NCBI RefSeq assembly: GCF_008244685.1
Contig: NZ_VTFT01000001.1
Location: 2,831,248-2,895,247 of the forward strand
Length of the DNA stretch: 64,000 bases
Direction: 5' to 3'
Source: Luteimonas viscosa
GTDB lineage: Bacteria; Pseudomonadota; Gammaproteobacteria; Xanthomonadales; Xanthomonadaceae
Shown: positions 43,043-52,334 of the stretch, piece after piece
How the letters are laid out: each line of letters starts with the position of its first letter
Numbering within the stretch: position 1 is the first letter of the stretch
The notes under the pieces: model-generated
Databases searched by the model: none
What the model was told of the DNA's origin: nothing
The model's input: only the letters and a program-made list of their open reading frames with translations
Translations under genes and position numbers: made by a program

Positions 43043-43489
43043 ATGGCCGGCGAGGGGTTCACGCTGCTCGAGCTCATCATCGCCGTGGCCGTGGTCGCGA
43101 TCCTGGCGACGATCGCGCAGGCCCAGCTTTCCAGATACATGGAGGGCGCGCGGGTGGCGGTGGCCGTTGCGGACATCGCGGCCATGGAGCTGGAGATCCA
43201 GCGCTTCCAGGGTCTGCCGGGCGGCCCGTTGCCGGCGTCTCTCGCCGACATCGGCCGCGCAGGCTTGCTGGACCCATGGAAGCGCCCCTACCACTACACG
43301 AACCTGACCACCACAAACAAGGGCAAGGCGCGGAAGGATCGCCGGCTCAACCCGATCAACTCCGACTACGACCTGTTCAGCGCCGGCAAGAATGGCGTCT
43401 TCAAGCCGCAGGTGAGCCAGAAGGACAGCCTCGACGACGTGATCCGCGCGCGTGACGGCGCCTACATCGGCCTGGCCGAGGACTTCTGA
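43043..43489 (+). CDS. type II secretion/type IV pseudopilin (GspG-like)
   Basis: A 148-residue pseudopilin. The prepilin site GEG|FTLLELIIAVAVVAILATIAQAQ is textbook, followed by KRPYHYTN and a Ca-site-like ending (NSDYDLFSAGKNG, DDVIRARDGAYIG) typical of GspG. ATG 43043 gives a five-residue leader; ATG 42956 would give a longer one. It stands apart from any secretion operon and lies 8 bp before a GGDEF-EAL gene. Confidence 0.85.
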   Translation: MAGEGFTLLELIIAVAVVAILATIAQAQLSRYMEGARVAVAVADIAAMELEIQRFQGLPGGPLPASLADIGRAGLLDPWKRPYHYTNLTTTNKGKARKDRRLNPINSDYDLFSAGKNGVFKPQVSQKDSLDDVIRARDGAYIGLAEDF

Positions 43490-43497
43490 GCCCTGCC

Positions 43498-46149
43498 ATG
43501 GGGGTCGGTCCACGCCTGTCCACGGCGATCCTCGCCAGCCGCTTCGGCCGCCGCCTGTTCCTGCTGTTCTGCCTTGCCGCGCTGGTGCCGGCATCGGTCG
43601 TGTTCTGGATGACCTACCGCACCGCGACCGCGGACGCCGAGGCGTCGCGGGTGCAGGTGCTGCGCGACGGCGCCAAGAACTACGCGCTCGGGGTGTTCGA
43701 GCGGCTGCAGCTCGCCGACCAGGCGCTGGCGACGGTCGATGCGCTGGCGATCGCCGACGGCCGCGACGGCGAACTGCTCGCACTGTACTTCAGCGACGTC
43801 TCGGTGCGTCCGCGCCCGCCCGTCGGGCAGCTCCCGCCACGCCTGCAGGTGACGTCCGCGCCGGACGGCGCCAGGCCGCAGCTCCTGCGGGTGGATGGCG
43901 ACCGCATGCTCGTGGCCACGCTCGCCCCGGGCTTCCTCTGGGGCGAGTCGGCCGAGATGAGCCAGGACATGCGGATCTGCGTCTACGACGCCCGTGAACG
44001 CATGTTCTGCGGCGGCCATCCCGGCACCGACCCCGACGATCGCCTGCTGACCGCGAACTGGGACCTGTTCCTGAAGGCCGGATTCGATGCGCCGGCGTGG
44101 ACGGCCGTGTCGGTGGCGGGCGCCGGCCCCAGCCTGCTGCGCTATCGCGGCGTGGTGATACCGGCCGCGGCTGCGGTGCTGCTGCTCGCGCTGCTGCTGA
44201 GCTCGGTCCAGATCCGGCGCGTCCTGGTCCCGCTTTCGGACCTGCTGCGCCGGATCCAGCGGGTCGAGGGCGGCACCACTACCGTGGCCACGCAGGCGGG
44301 CGAGGACGAATTCGCCCTGCTCACGCGCACCTTCGATGCGATGCAACAGCGCATCGGGCGCCAGATCGACACGCTCCGCATCCTGTCGGACATCGACCGG
44401 CTGCTGCTCGGGGGGGCGTCGCTGGAGCAGCTGCTGGACCTGGTGGCGCGCCGCCTGCGCCATCTCGCCGGGCCGGCGACGATCTGCATCGTGGTGCCGC
44501 CACTGGACGCCGACAGCGCCACGATGCTGTGCCTGCTCCGTCGCGATGGCGACGCGGTGGAACAGCTGCCCTGTCCGGATCCGCGCGGCGGGCAGACGGG
44601 CTCGGCGCAGGGGCAATGGCTGGCCGTGGATGCCGTGGAGCCCGGCTGCGCGCGCGAGGCCTGCCTGGGCCATGGCGTGCGCGAGGTGTTCGCGCTGCTG
44701 CCCGCCGAGGCGCCGCGACCGGTGCAGGTGCTGCTCGGTTTCACGGCGCGGCCGCCGGCCTGGGAGCAGCCCCTGGCCCAGGCGGCAAAGCTGGCCGAGG
44801 CGATTCCGGTCGCGTTCGCGTTCGAGGAGCGACGCCGCCAGCTCGTGTTCCAGGCCAGGCACGATCCGCTGACCCAGTTGCCGAACCGGCTGGCGACGTT
44901 CGAGGCCGTCTCGCAGGCGATCGGCGACGCCGCGGCCGCGGGTACCCGGTTCGCGGTCGCGTTCCTCGACCTCGACCGCTTCAAGTCGATCAACGACGGC
45001 CTCGGCCACGGCTCGGGCGACGAACTGCTGGCGGGGGTCGGGCGGCGCATCCGCGACAGCCTGCCGGCGACGGACTTCGTGGGCCGCTTCGGTGGCGACG
45101 AGTTCTGCGTGATCCTCGCCGACGCCCGCAGCGACGCCGAGGCCGAGCAGGCGATGCGGCGGATCGTCGACGGGCTCTCGCGCCCGGTGAGCGCCGGCGG
45201 GCGCGAATTCGTGCAGGGCTTCAGCGCGGGCATCGCGTTCTACCCGGACCACGGCCGCGATGCCAGCACCCTGATCCACAACGCCGACCTGGCCATGTAC
45301 CAGGGCAAGCGGGCCGGCGGGCGGGGGCTACGCGTCTTCGCGCCCGAGATGAACGCCGCGGCGCGGTCCAGGCTGCAGATGGAGAACGAACTGCGCGATG
45401 CGATCGCCGCAGGCGCGATCGAGGTCCATTACCAGGCACGCGTCGACAGCCGCGACGGACGCGTCGTCGGCGCCGAGGCGCTCGCGCGCTGGACCCATCC
45501 GCGCGCCGGCCCGATCCCGCCCGCGACCTTCATCGCCCTGGCCGAGGACACCGGCCTGATCGACGACCTCGGCGAGCTGGTGCTGCACAAGGCATGCGCG
45601 CAGCTGGCGGCGTGGACCGCATCGGGCCTGCGCCTGGCGCAGGTCTCGGTGAACGTGTCCGGCCACCAGCTGCGTTCGCGCCGGCTCGCCGAGACGGTGC
45701 GGCGCGCGGTCGAGGCAGCCGGCATCCCCGCTTCCGCGCTGGAACTCGAGATCACCGAGACGGCGCTGATCCTGGACCGCGAGGCCGGCGAGCAGCAGCT
45801 GCGACGCGTGCGCGAGTTCGGCGCCACCGTCGCGATCGACGATTTCGGCACCGGCTACTCCTCGCTGTCCTACCTGGCCGAGCTGCCGTTCGACACGCTG
45901 AAGATCGACCGCTCCTTCGTCTCCGGCATCGGCGATGGCGGCACGCCGATGGCGGCGATCGTCCGTGCGACGATCGGCCTGGCACGCGAACTCGGCAAGC
46001 ACGTGGTCGCCGAAGGCGTGGAATCGATGCCGGACGTGGAGCAACTCGCACGATGGGGTTGCCACGTGATCCAGGGGTACGTGTATCACCGCCCGGCGGA
46101 CGCGACCGCGTTCGCCGCGATGCTCCGGTCCGGTACGCCGCGCGGCTGA
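43498..46149 (+). CDS. membrane GGDEF-EAL protein with periplasmic sensor and GAF-like region
   Basis: An 883-residue cyclic-di-GMP enzyme. Two membrane helices (20-40 and about 218-238) enclose a periplasmic sensor domain. A HAMP-like linker and a GAF-like stretch follow. The cyclase motif GGDEF (532-536) is intact. The phosphodiesterase domain has E660-A-L, ETALILD, IDDFGTGYSSL and AEGVES; the late motif reads QGYVYHRP, close to the usual QGYLFSRP. Both activities could be real. The pseudopilin just upstream suggests a link to pilus or secretion control. Confidence 0.92.
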   Translation: MGVGPRLSTAILASRFGRRLFLLFCLAALVPASVVFWMTYRTATADAEASRVQVLRDGAKNYALGVFERLQLADQALATVDALAIADGRDGELLALYFSDVSVRPRPPVGQLPPRLQVTSAPDGARPQLLRVDGDRMLVATLAPGFLWGESAEMSQDMRICVYDARERMFCGGHPGTDPDDRLLTANWDLFLKAGFDAPAWTAVSVAGAGPSLLRYRGVVIPAAAAVLLLALLLSSVQIRRVLVPLSDLLRRIQRVEGGTTTVATQAGEDEFALLTRTFDAMQQRIGRQIDTLRILSDIDRLLLGGASLEQLLDLVARRLRHLAGPATICIVVPPLDADSATMLCLLRRDGDAVEQLPCPDPRGGQTGSAQGQWLAVDAVEPGCAREACLGHGVREVFALLPAEAPRPVQVLLGFTARPPAWEQPLAQAAKLAEAIPVAFAFEERRRQLVFQARHDPLTQLPNRLATFEAVSQAIGDAAAAGTRFAVAFLDLDRFKSINDGLGHGSGDELLAGVGRRIRDSLPATDFVGRFGGDEFCVILADARSDAEAEQAMRRIVDGLSRPVSAGGREFVQGFSAGIAFYPDHGRDASTLIHNADLAMYQGKRAGGRGLRVFAPEMNAAARSRLQMENELRDAIAAGAIEVHYQARVDSRDGRVVGAEALARWTHPRAGPIPPATFIALAEDTGLIDDLGELVLHKACAQLAAWTASGLRLAQVSVNVSGHQLRSRRLAETVRRAVEAAGIPASALELEITETALILDREAGEQQLRRVREFGATVAIDDFGTGYSSLSYLAELPFDTLKIDRSFVSGIGDGGTPMAAIVRATIGLARELGKHVVAEGVESMPDVEQLARWGCHVIQGYVYHRPADATAFAAMLRSGTPRG

Positions 46150-46252
46150 GCGAGGGCGCAGATGCCGGGCGCCCACCGGCCCGGGCGCGGAGCGTTCGAC
46201 GCCATGGCGCCCGCGGGCGACAATGCCGGCGTCCGCGACCATCGCTTCCGCC

Positions 46253-47287
46253 ATGACAGCCCCCGCCCAGACGAGCCCTCCGACGACGCCGGACGCGACT
46301 TCGATCCGCCTGTCGGTCGCCCCGATGATGGACTGGACCGACACCGACTGCCGCGTGTTCCACCGCTTGCTGGCGCCGCACGCGCGGCTGTATTCGGAGA
46401 TGGTGCATGCGAATGCGGTGATCCATGGCGACCGGGCGAAGCTGCTGGCAATGGATCCGTCGGAGCATCCGGTCGCCCTCCAGCTCGGCGGCAGCGAGCC
46501 GGCGTTGCTGGCGCAGGCCGCGCGCATCGGCGCCGGGTACGGCTTCGACGAGATCAACCTCAACTGCGGCTGTCCCTCCGACCGGGTGCAGGCGGGCCGC
46601 TTCGGCGCATGCCTGATGCGCGAGCCGGCGCTGGTGGCCGAGGGCGTGGCGGCGATGATCGCGGCGGTCGGCACGCTGGAGCGTCCGGTGCCGGTGACGG
46701 TGAAGTGCCGGCTGGGGGTCGACGACGACCACGACTGGGATCGCTTCCGCGGTTTCGTCGACACCGTGGCCGACGCCGGCTGTCGCATGTTCGTGGTGCA
46801 CGCGCGCAACGCCTGGTTGAAGGGGCTGTCGCCGAAGGAAAACCGCGAGGTGCCGCCGCTGCGCTACGACTGGGCCTGGCGGCTCAAGCGCGAGCGACCG
46901 GACCTGCAGGTGATCATCAACGGTGGCATCGCCTCGCTCGAGGAGGCGGTCGCGCACCTGGACCATGCGGACGGGGCGATGCTCGGTCGTGCCGCCTATC
47001 ACGATCCCTATCTGCTGCACCGGCTCGACGTCGCCCTGTTCGGCGGCGCATTGCGGCCGCGCCAGGCGCTGCTGCGGGAACTGCGGCCGCATGTCGAGGC
47101 GCAGCTCGCGCGCGGGGTGCCGCTGCGCCACATCACCCGCCACGTCCTCGGCCTGTACCACGCCCAGCCCGGCGGGCGCGCGTTCCGCCAGGTGCTGAGC
47201 GAGGGCGCGCACCGGCCCGGGGCGGACTGGTCGCTGATCGAACGCGCGCTCGCGGCCACCCGCCCGTCGGCCGGGCTGGCGGCGTGA
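46253..47287 (+). CDS. dusA: tRNA-dihydrouridine synthase A
   Basis: A 344-residue flavoenzyme reducing uridines in the tRNA D-loop. Family text: LSVAPMMDWTDTDCRVFHR, NLNCGCPSDRVQAGRFGACLM with the catalytic Cys, VTVKCRLGVDD, VHARNAWLKGLSPKENREVP and INGGIAS. ATG 46253 starts at the usual position. The stop overlaps the next gene (GTGA). Confidence 0.95.
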   Translation: MTAPAQTSPPTTPDATSIRLSVAPMMDWTDTDCRVFHRLLAPHARLYSEMVHANAVIHGDRAKLLAMDPSEHPVALQLGGSEPALLAQAARIGAGYGFDEINLNCGCPSDRVQAGRFGACLMREPALVAEGVAAMIAAVGTLERPVPVTVKCRLGVDDDHDWDRFRGFVDTVADAGCRMFVVHARNAWLKGLSPKENREVPPLRYDWAWRLKRERPDLQVIINGGIASLEEAVAHLDHADGAMLGRAAYHDPYLLHRLDVALFGGALRPRQALLRELRPHVEAQLARGVPLRHITRHVLGLYHAQPGGRAFRQVLSEGAHRPGADWSLIERALAATRPSAGLAA

Positions 47288-48222
47288 TCACCCGCGACCT
47301 CGACGCGTTCCTGGCGCTTGCACGCGATACCGCGCCGGACTTCGGCCCGGGCACCGCGCGCGCCGCCTTCCTGGTCGCGCCGGACGGGTTCGCCCACGCG
47401 GTCGAATCCGCCAGCGACAACCGCTACATGGCCGCCGCGGCGGCATTCGAGCCCGGGCTGGCGATGCAGCAGCATCGCGCGCTGCACGCGGCGCTCTCCC
47501 GGCAGCTGCCGACCGTCTGCTTCGCAGGCGACGCCGGAACGCCCGACGCCGTGTTCCCGAACAACGTGTTCGCCAGCGCGCGCGCGGATGCCCGCAGCGG
47601 CGGTGCATTCGCGCCCCGGCTGGTGATCGGCCGCATGCGCCATCCGGTGCGCCGGCGCGAGGCGGCGCGGCAGGACATCCGCGGCTGGTTCCGCGAGGTG
47701 GCGGGGTATGCCGAACTCGACCTGTCGACGCAGCCGCACGCCTGCGAGCTCACCGGCGCGCTGGTGATCGATCGCGCCCGGGGCCTGGGCTACTGCGGCC
47801 TGTCCGAACGCTGCGATGCGGCCGGCGCCGCGCTGATGCACGAAGCGTTCGGCTTGCGCGCGACCCTGGCGTTCGACCTCGCCCCCGGCGAATACCACGC
47901 CAACGTGGTGCTGGCGGTGCTGGCCGGCCGCGCCGTGCTGGCCTGCCCGGAGGGATTCGCGGTACCCGCGGTCGCGCAGGCCATCGCCCGCCTCTACCCG
48001 CACGCAGCCCTGCTTTCGGCAGCCGAGCGCGACGCCTTTGCCGGCAATGCCATCGCCCTGGCCCCCGGCACCGTCTCGATGAGCGCCACCGCCGCGTGCG
48101 CGCTGCGGCCCGGCACGCGGCGCATGCTCGAAGCGGCGGGCTTCGCCACCTGCCAGGTAGACCTGTCGGCCATCGAGGCGGCGGGCGGTTCGCTGCGATG
48201 CTGCGTGGCCGAAGTGTTCTGA
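47284..48222 (+). CDS. arginine-deiminase-related (guanidino-modifying) protein
   Basis: A 312-residue protein from GTG 47284. It has the plan of amidinotransferase-superfamily enzymes: TPDAVFPNNVFAS with the substrate Asp/Asn, HACELTGALVID, GEYHANVVLAVLAG with the catalytic His, and GGSLRCCVAEVF with the C-terminal Cys. Relatives hydrolyse arginine, citrulline or methylated arginine. Coupling to dusA has no obvious biochemical reason. Confidence 0.83.
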   Translation: MITRDLDAFLALARDTAPDFGPGTARAAFLVAPDGFAHAVESASDNRYMAAAAAFEPGLAMQQHRALHAALSRQLPTVCFAGDAGTPDAVFPNNVFASARADARSGGAFAPRLVIGRMRHPVRRREAARQDIRGWFREVAGYAELDLSTQPHACELTGALVIDRARGLGYCGLSERCDAAGAALMHEAFGLRATLAFDLAPGEYHANVVLAVLAGRAVLACPEGFAVPAVAQAIARLYPHAALLSAAERDAFAGNAIALAPGTVSMSATAACALRPGTRRMLEAAGFATCQVDLSAIEAAGGSLRCCVAEVF

Positions 48223-48355
48223 TCCTTGCCCGGGATGAACCGCCGGGCGTTGGTGAAAGAAAAGTTAAGGGACGATTCACCGCCCGCCGCCAAGAATGCC
48301 GATCCACCCCCGCGAATGGGGCCTGCGCATCCGCGTGTCCGGGAATCCCGTTGAA

Positions 48356-48742
48356 ATGAGAGTCCTGTCGTCCCGACCGAGCGTCCTCGTCCTGTCCGCC
48401 GTGCTCGTGCTCGCCGGCTGCGGGTCGGCGTGGGCGCAGCAGCCACCGCGTGAGCGGGGCGGGGCCGGACAGGAGGACGCGCGCGACCAGCGCATGCGGG
48501 AACCGCGGATGGCACCCCCCAACCGCAACCGCGATGCGCTGTCGGATTCGGTGCGGCGTTTCGAACGCAGCAACCGCGGCAGTCGCGTGCTCAGTGCCGA
48601 GCGCATGCAGGCCGACGGCCGCGACGTGAACCGGATCAAGGCCATGGACGACCGCGGTCGCGTGCGCATCTACGTCGACGATCCGCAGCGCCGGAGGCCC
48701 GAGCCGCCGCGGCGTCCGCCTACACGCGGCGACCACGACTGA
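48356..48742 (+). CDS. PepSY-like secreted protein upstream of phoPQ
   Basis: A 128-residue protein with a signal carrying a possible lipobox (VLVLAGCGSAWA). The domain SRVLSAERMQADGRDVNRIK then AMDDRGRVRIYVDDPQRR is PepSY-like. It is intrinsically Arg/Pro-rich at both ends. Xanthomonads often carry such a protein next to PhoPQ, where it may modulate the sensor; that role is inference. Confidence 0.7.
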   Translation: MRVLSSRPSVLVLSAVLVLAGCGSAWAQQPPRERGGAGQEDARDQRMREPRMAPPNRNRDALSDSVRRFERSNRGSRVLSAERMQADGRDVNRIKAMDDRGRVRIYVDDPQRRRPEPPRRPPTRGDHD

Positions 48743-48764
48743 TCCTGCACTCTGTTCAGGAAAG

Positions 48765-48783
48765 TGCGGCCACACTGGCCGCA
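48765..48783 (+). other. intercistronic hairpin before phoP
   Basis: TGCGGCCA and TGGCCGCA pair around CAC, 27 bases before the phoP start. Without a T tract it is more likely an RNA-processing or stability structure than a full terminator. Confidence 0.4.
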
Positions 48784-48809
48784 TCCACTGATATGAACGG
48801 AGTCGTTCC

Positions 48810-49496
48810 ATGCGCATCCTGCTCGTCGAAGACGAAGCTCCCCTGCGTGAAACCCTGGCCGCGCGCCTGAAGCGCGAGGGCTTTGCCGTGGACGCCGCCC
48901 AGGACGGCGAAGAGGGCCTCTACATGGGCCGCGAAGTGCCGTTCGACGTCGGCATCATCGACCTGGGCCTGCCGAAGATGTCTGGCATGGAACTGGTCAA
49001 GGCGCTGCGCGACGAGGGCAAGCAGTTCCCGGTGCTGATCCTGACCGCTCGCTCGAGCTGGCAGGACAAGGTCGACGGCCTCAAGCAGGGCGCCGACGAC
49101 TACCTGGTCAAGCCTTTCCACGTCGAGGAACTGCTGGCGCGGATCAACGCCCTGGTGCGCCGCGCCGCAGGCTGGAGCAAGCCGACGCTGGAATGCGGTG
49201 CGGTGGTGCTCGACCTGGCCGCGCAGACGGTGACGGTCAACGGCCAGAACGTCGATCTGACCAGCTACGAGTACAAGGTGCTCGAGTACCTGATGATGCA
49301 TGCCGGCGAGCTGGTGTCCAAGGCCGACCTGACCGAGCATATCTACCAGCAGGATTTCGACCGCGACTCCAACGTGCTCGAGGTCTTCATCGGTCGCCTG
49401 CGCAAGAAGCTGGACCCGGAAGGCGCGCTCAAGCCGATCGAAACGGTGCGCGGCCGCGGTTACCGGTTCGCGATCCCGCGCAACGGCGAAGGCTGA
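48810..49496 (+). CDS. phoP: PhoP/OmpR-type response regulator
   Basis: A 228-residue regulator. The receiver has acidic pair ED (8-9), phosphoacceptor Asp51 (IIDLGLPKMSGME) and Lys in DYLVKPFHVEEL. The winged helix (LTSYEYKVLEYLMMHAGELV, then SNVLEVFIGRLRKKLDPEG) follows. Close to xanthomonad PhoP. The partner kinase follows after 137 bp. Confidence 0.9.
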   Translation: MRILLVEDEAPLRETLAARLKREGFAVDAAQDGEEGLYMGREVPFDVGIIDLGLPKMSGMELVKALRDEGKQFPVLILTARSSWQDKVDGLKQGADDYLVKPFHVEELLARINALVRRAAGWSKPTLECGAVVLDLAAQTVTVNGQNVDLTSYEYKVLEYLMMHAGELVSKADLTEHIYQQDFDRDSNVLEVFIGRLRKKLDPEGALKPIETVRGRGYRFAIPRNGEG

Positions 49497-49633
49497 AGCC
49501 ACGCATCACGGCGATCGGCTGGCCGCGCCACGGCGCGGCGACGCCGCCACGCGATCGGCTATCTTGGCGGCCCGGGGTCGGGCGTCCGTGCCGCCCCGCG
49601 ATCGCCCGAGCCGAATGAGCCGACCCTGATCCG

Positions 49634-51058
49634 ATGAGTACCGGCAAGTCCGCACGCGTGCTGCCGTGGCGCCCGCGCTCGCTGCAGGCGCGGCAGCTGA
49701 TGGCCGCCAGCCTCGGCCTGGTGGCGTTTCTCGCGCTGGCCGGTTACGCACTCGATCGCGCGTTCCTCGACGTCGCCAGCGAAGGCCAGCGCGATCGCCT
49801 GCGCAACTACGTGTTCGCCTATGCGGGCGATGTCGAGTTCCTTCGCAATGGCGACCTCTACTCGCCCGACAACGGGCCGGACGACCGATTCGACCGGCCC
49901 GGCAGCGGCCTGTACGCGGAGATCGTGCTGCCCAACGGCGGCTGGATCTCCCGCTCGGCCTCCGGCCCGCAACTGCCCGAGGCGACGATGCTCGCCGGCG
50001 GCGAGGAGACGTTCGAAGGCCCGCTGCCGATGACCCGCAGCGACGGCACCCCGGGGCAGGTGTACCGCTACGGCCTGGGCATGGTCTGGGCCTCGCAGGA
50101 CTCCGCGCCCGACGCCGAGTTCCCCTACACGATCTACGTGATGGAGGACGCCGGCACCGTGCCGCGCCAGGTGCGCGTGTTCCGTGCGGCGCTGTGGGGC
50201 TATCTGGGCATCGCCGGCGTGATCCTGCTGCTGCTGCAGACGCTGGTCGTCCGCTGGAGCCTGTGGCCGCTGCGCAAGGTGGTCGAGGAACTCAAGCGGG
50301 TGCAGCGCGGGCAGGCGCACCGCATGGGCGAGCGCCACCCGCGCGAGCTCGAGCCGCTCACCGACAGCATCAACGCGCTGATCGAGAGCGAACGCGAGAA
50401 CCTCGAGCAGCAGCGCAACACCATGTCCGACCTCGCCCACAGCCTGAAGACGCCGCTGGCGGTGATGCGCGCGCGGCTTGATTCCGACGCCGGCGACGAC
50501 GAGTTGCGCGCAGACGTCGCCACCCAGCTGCAGCGAATGAACGACCTGGTGAGCTACCAGCTCGGTCGTGCCGCCTCGAGCGGGCACACGCTGTTCGCCG
50601 CGCCGATCGAGGTCGAACCCTATGCCGAGACGCTGGTGCAGGGGCTGGAGAAGATCTATGCCGGCAAGCGCGTGATCTGCGAATTCGACATCGACCCGGA
50701 CGCGCGTTTCCACGGCGAACCCGGCGACCTGCAGGAACTGCTCGGCAACCTCACCGAGAATGCCTTCAAGTGGGCGCGCTCGCGCGTACTGCTGACGGTC
50801 AAGCCCGGCGACAGCGCGCCGAACCGGCGTCCCGGCCTGCTGCTGGCGGTCGACGACGACGGGCCGGGGATCCCGGAGGAGCGCATCCCGCTGGTGCTGC
50901 AGCGTGGGGTGCGCGGCGACGAGCGCGTGCAGGGACACGGCATCGGTCTGTCGATCGTACAGGACATCGTGCGCAGCTACCGCGGCGAACTGCAGGTGGG
51001 CCACTCGGCCGAACTCGGCGGTGCGCGTTTCGAGGTCCGGCTGCCGCCCGGACTGTAG
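49634..51058 (+). CDS. phoQ: PhoQ-type sensor histidine kinase
   Basis: A 474-residue kinase. Helices at about 22-45 and 186-207 bound a periplasmic sensor containing acidic stretches (YSPDNGPDDRFDRPG) that could bind cations. The phosphoacceptor His269 is in SDLAHSLKTPLAV. The ATPase domain has LLGNLTENAFKWA, DDDGPGIPEE and GHGIGLSIV. It is expected to sense divalent cations or antimicrobial peptides, as in the family. Confidence 0.88.
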   Translation: MSTGKSARVLPWRPRSLQARQLMAASLGLVAFLALAGYALDRAFLDVASEGQRDRLRNYVFAYAGDVEFLRNGDLYSPDNGPDDRFDRPGSGLYAEIVLPNGGWISRSASGPQLPEATMLAGGEETFEGPLPMTRSDGTPGQVYRYGLGMVWASQDSAPDAEFPYTIYVMEDAGTVPRQVRVFRAALWGYLGIAGVILLLLQTLVVRWSLWPLRKVVEELKRVQRGQAHRMGERHPRELEPLTDSINALIESERENLEQQRNTMSDLAHSLKTPLAVMRARLDSDAGDDELRADVATQLQRMNDLVSYQLGRAASSGHTLFAAPIEVEPYAETLVQGLEKIYAGKRVICEFDIDPDARFHGEPGDLQELLGNLTENAFKWARSRVLLTVKPGDSAPNRRPGLLLAVDDDGPGIPEERIPLVLQRGVRGDERVQGHGIGLSIVQDIVRSYRGELQVGHSAELGGARFEVRLPPGL

Positions 51059-51098
51059 GACGGGCCCCGTCCCGTCGTGCGGGGCGCGGGCATGCGCC

Positions 51099-51845
51099 CT
51101 ATGCGATCGGGCCGAAGAAGCGTTCGAAATGCGCCGCCACGGCCGGGAACGCGTCGCGCAGCGTGGCCGGGTCGCTGAAGTGGTATTCGCTGCAGACGGC
51201 GAAGAACTCCTCCGGGGCTTCGGCCGCGTAGGGATCGATCGCCACTTCGCGTCCGGCGTCCACGTCGGCGACGAACGCGTCGAACGCCCGCTGGAAGTCC
51301 TGTGCCCATGCGCGCTGCCAGTCGCGCGGCAGCGGCGGGGTGCCGTCGAGCACGCCGTCGAGCGCATCGAGCTTGTGCGCCATCTCGTGCACCGCCACGC
51401 AGAAGCCGGCGTGCGGGTCGTCCAGATCGGATTCGACATCCGCCCAGGACAGGATCAGTGGCCCGCCGTCCCAGGCTTCGCCGATCAGTTCGTCGTCCCA
51501 TTCGTGCAGTACGCCGGCGGCGTCGACATGGGTACGGTTCACCCGGAACGCATCCGGGTAGACGATCAGCTGCGACCAGCCGTGCAGGCCCTCTTCGCCG
51601 AACTCCAGCAGCGGCAGGCAGCACAGCGCGGCCAGGATCGCGCGTCGGGTCGCATCGAGTTGCAAGGGTTCGATCGGGGTGATCGTCTTGCGCTGCAGGA
51701 ACAGCGTGGCCAGTGCGCGCAGGCGCTGCGAACGCGTGTCGTCGAGCGCATGGATCCAGCGTACGCGCGCCTGGACGTGGCGCCAGGTGTCGTCGTCGAC
51801 CGGATCGGGCGCGCGGCCGAGCAGCCGCCGGATCAGCCCGGGCAC
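51099..51845 (-). CDS. mtfA: MtfA-family (M90) zinc metallopeptidase
   Basis: A 248-residue protein starting at GTG 51845. The zinc motif HEMAHKLDALDGVLDGTPPL and the downstream EAPEEFFAVCSEYHF, which supplies a third ligand, are typical of MtfA. In E. coli it titrates the repressor Mlc and thereby affects glucose PTS expression; that partner may not exist here. Confidence 0.92.
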   Translation of the reverse strand: MPGLIRRLLGRAPDPVDDDTWRHVQARVRWIHALDDTRSQRLRALATLFLQRKTITPIEPLQLDATRRAILAALCCLPLLEFGEEGLHGWSQLIVYPDAFRVNRTHVDAAGVLHEWDDELIGEAWDGGPLILSWADVESDLDDPHAGFCVAVHEMAHKLDALDGVLDGTPPLPRDWQRAWAQDFQRAFDAFVADVDAGREVAIDPYAAEAPEEFFAVCSEYHFSDPATLRDAFPAVAAHFERFFGPIA

Positions 51846-51858
51846 AACCGCGTAGCCC

Positions 51859-52140
51859 TCAGCGGATCATGCCCGGCAGGAAGCTGTGCCAGCGCGGCGG
51901 GCGGGTGGTGGCTTCGGACTCTCCGGTGCGGCGGGCGGGCGCGGGGCGGGCGCGGGCTGGCGCGACGGCGCGCTTGTCGCCGGCGGGGACGGCCGAGGCA
52001 TCGGCTTCCGCATCGGTCACCGGGCACCCGGCGCTGCCGCCGTTGGCATCCATCAGGGCGGGCTCGCGGCCAGCCGCGGGGAGCGCGGCGCAGGCCAGCA
52101 ACAGACAAAGCAGCAGGCGGTTTCGCAGTCCAGGAGCCAT
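51859..52140 (-). CDS. small secreted hypothetical protein
   Basis: A 93-residue protein with a clean signal peptide (RNRLLLCLLLACAALPAAG) and an Ala/Arg/Pro-rich remainder. ATG 52140 is favoured by AAAGGATGG upstream; ATG 52149 is possible. A TATAGT box near 52186-52191 (minus) could be its -10. It is 14 bp upstream of mtfA and probably cotranscribed. No family recognised. Confidence 0.65.
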   Translation of the reverse strand: MAPGLRNRLLLCLLLACAALPAAGREPALMDANGGSAGCPVTDAEADASAVPAGDKRAVAPARARPAPARRTGESEATTRPPRWHSFLPGMIR

Positions 52141-52334
52141 GGCAACCATCCTTTGGCCAGTTGTTGCGGTGGCAACAGTTCACTATACCTTGATGCGGGC
52201 AGGGCGCGGAGGGTTGCAAGCGGGATGCGACGAGCGGGGCCGGCGGCGCGCCGGGCCGAGTCCGCCTCGGGCGCCGGGACGCGCGGCTGCCGGCGATCCC
52301 GGATAATCGCGGGCATGTCCCGCCACAACGTCCC

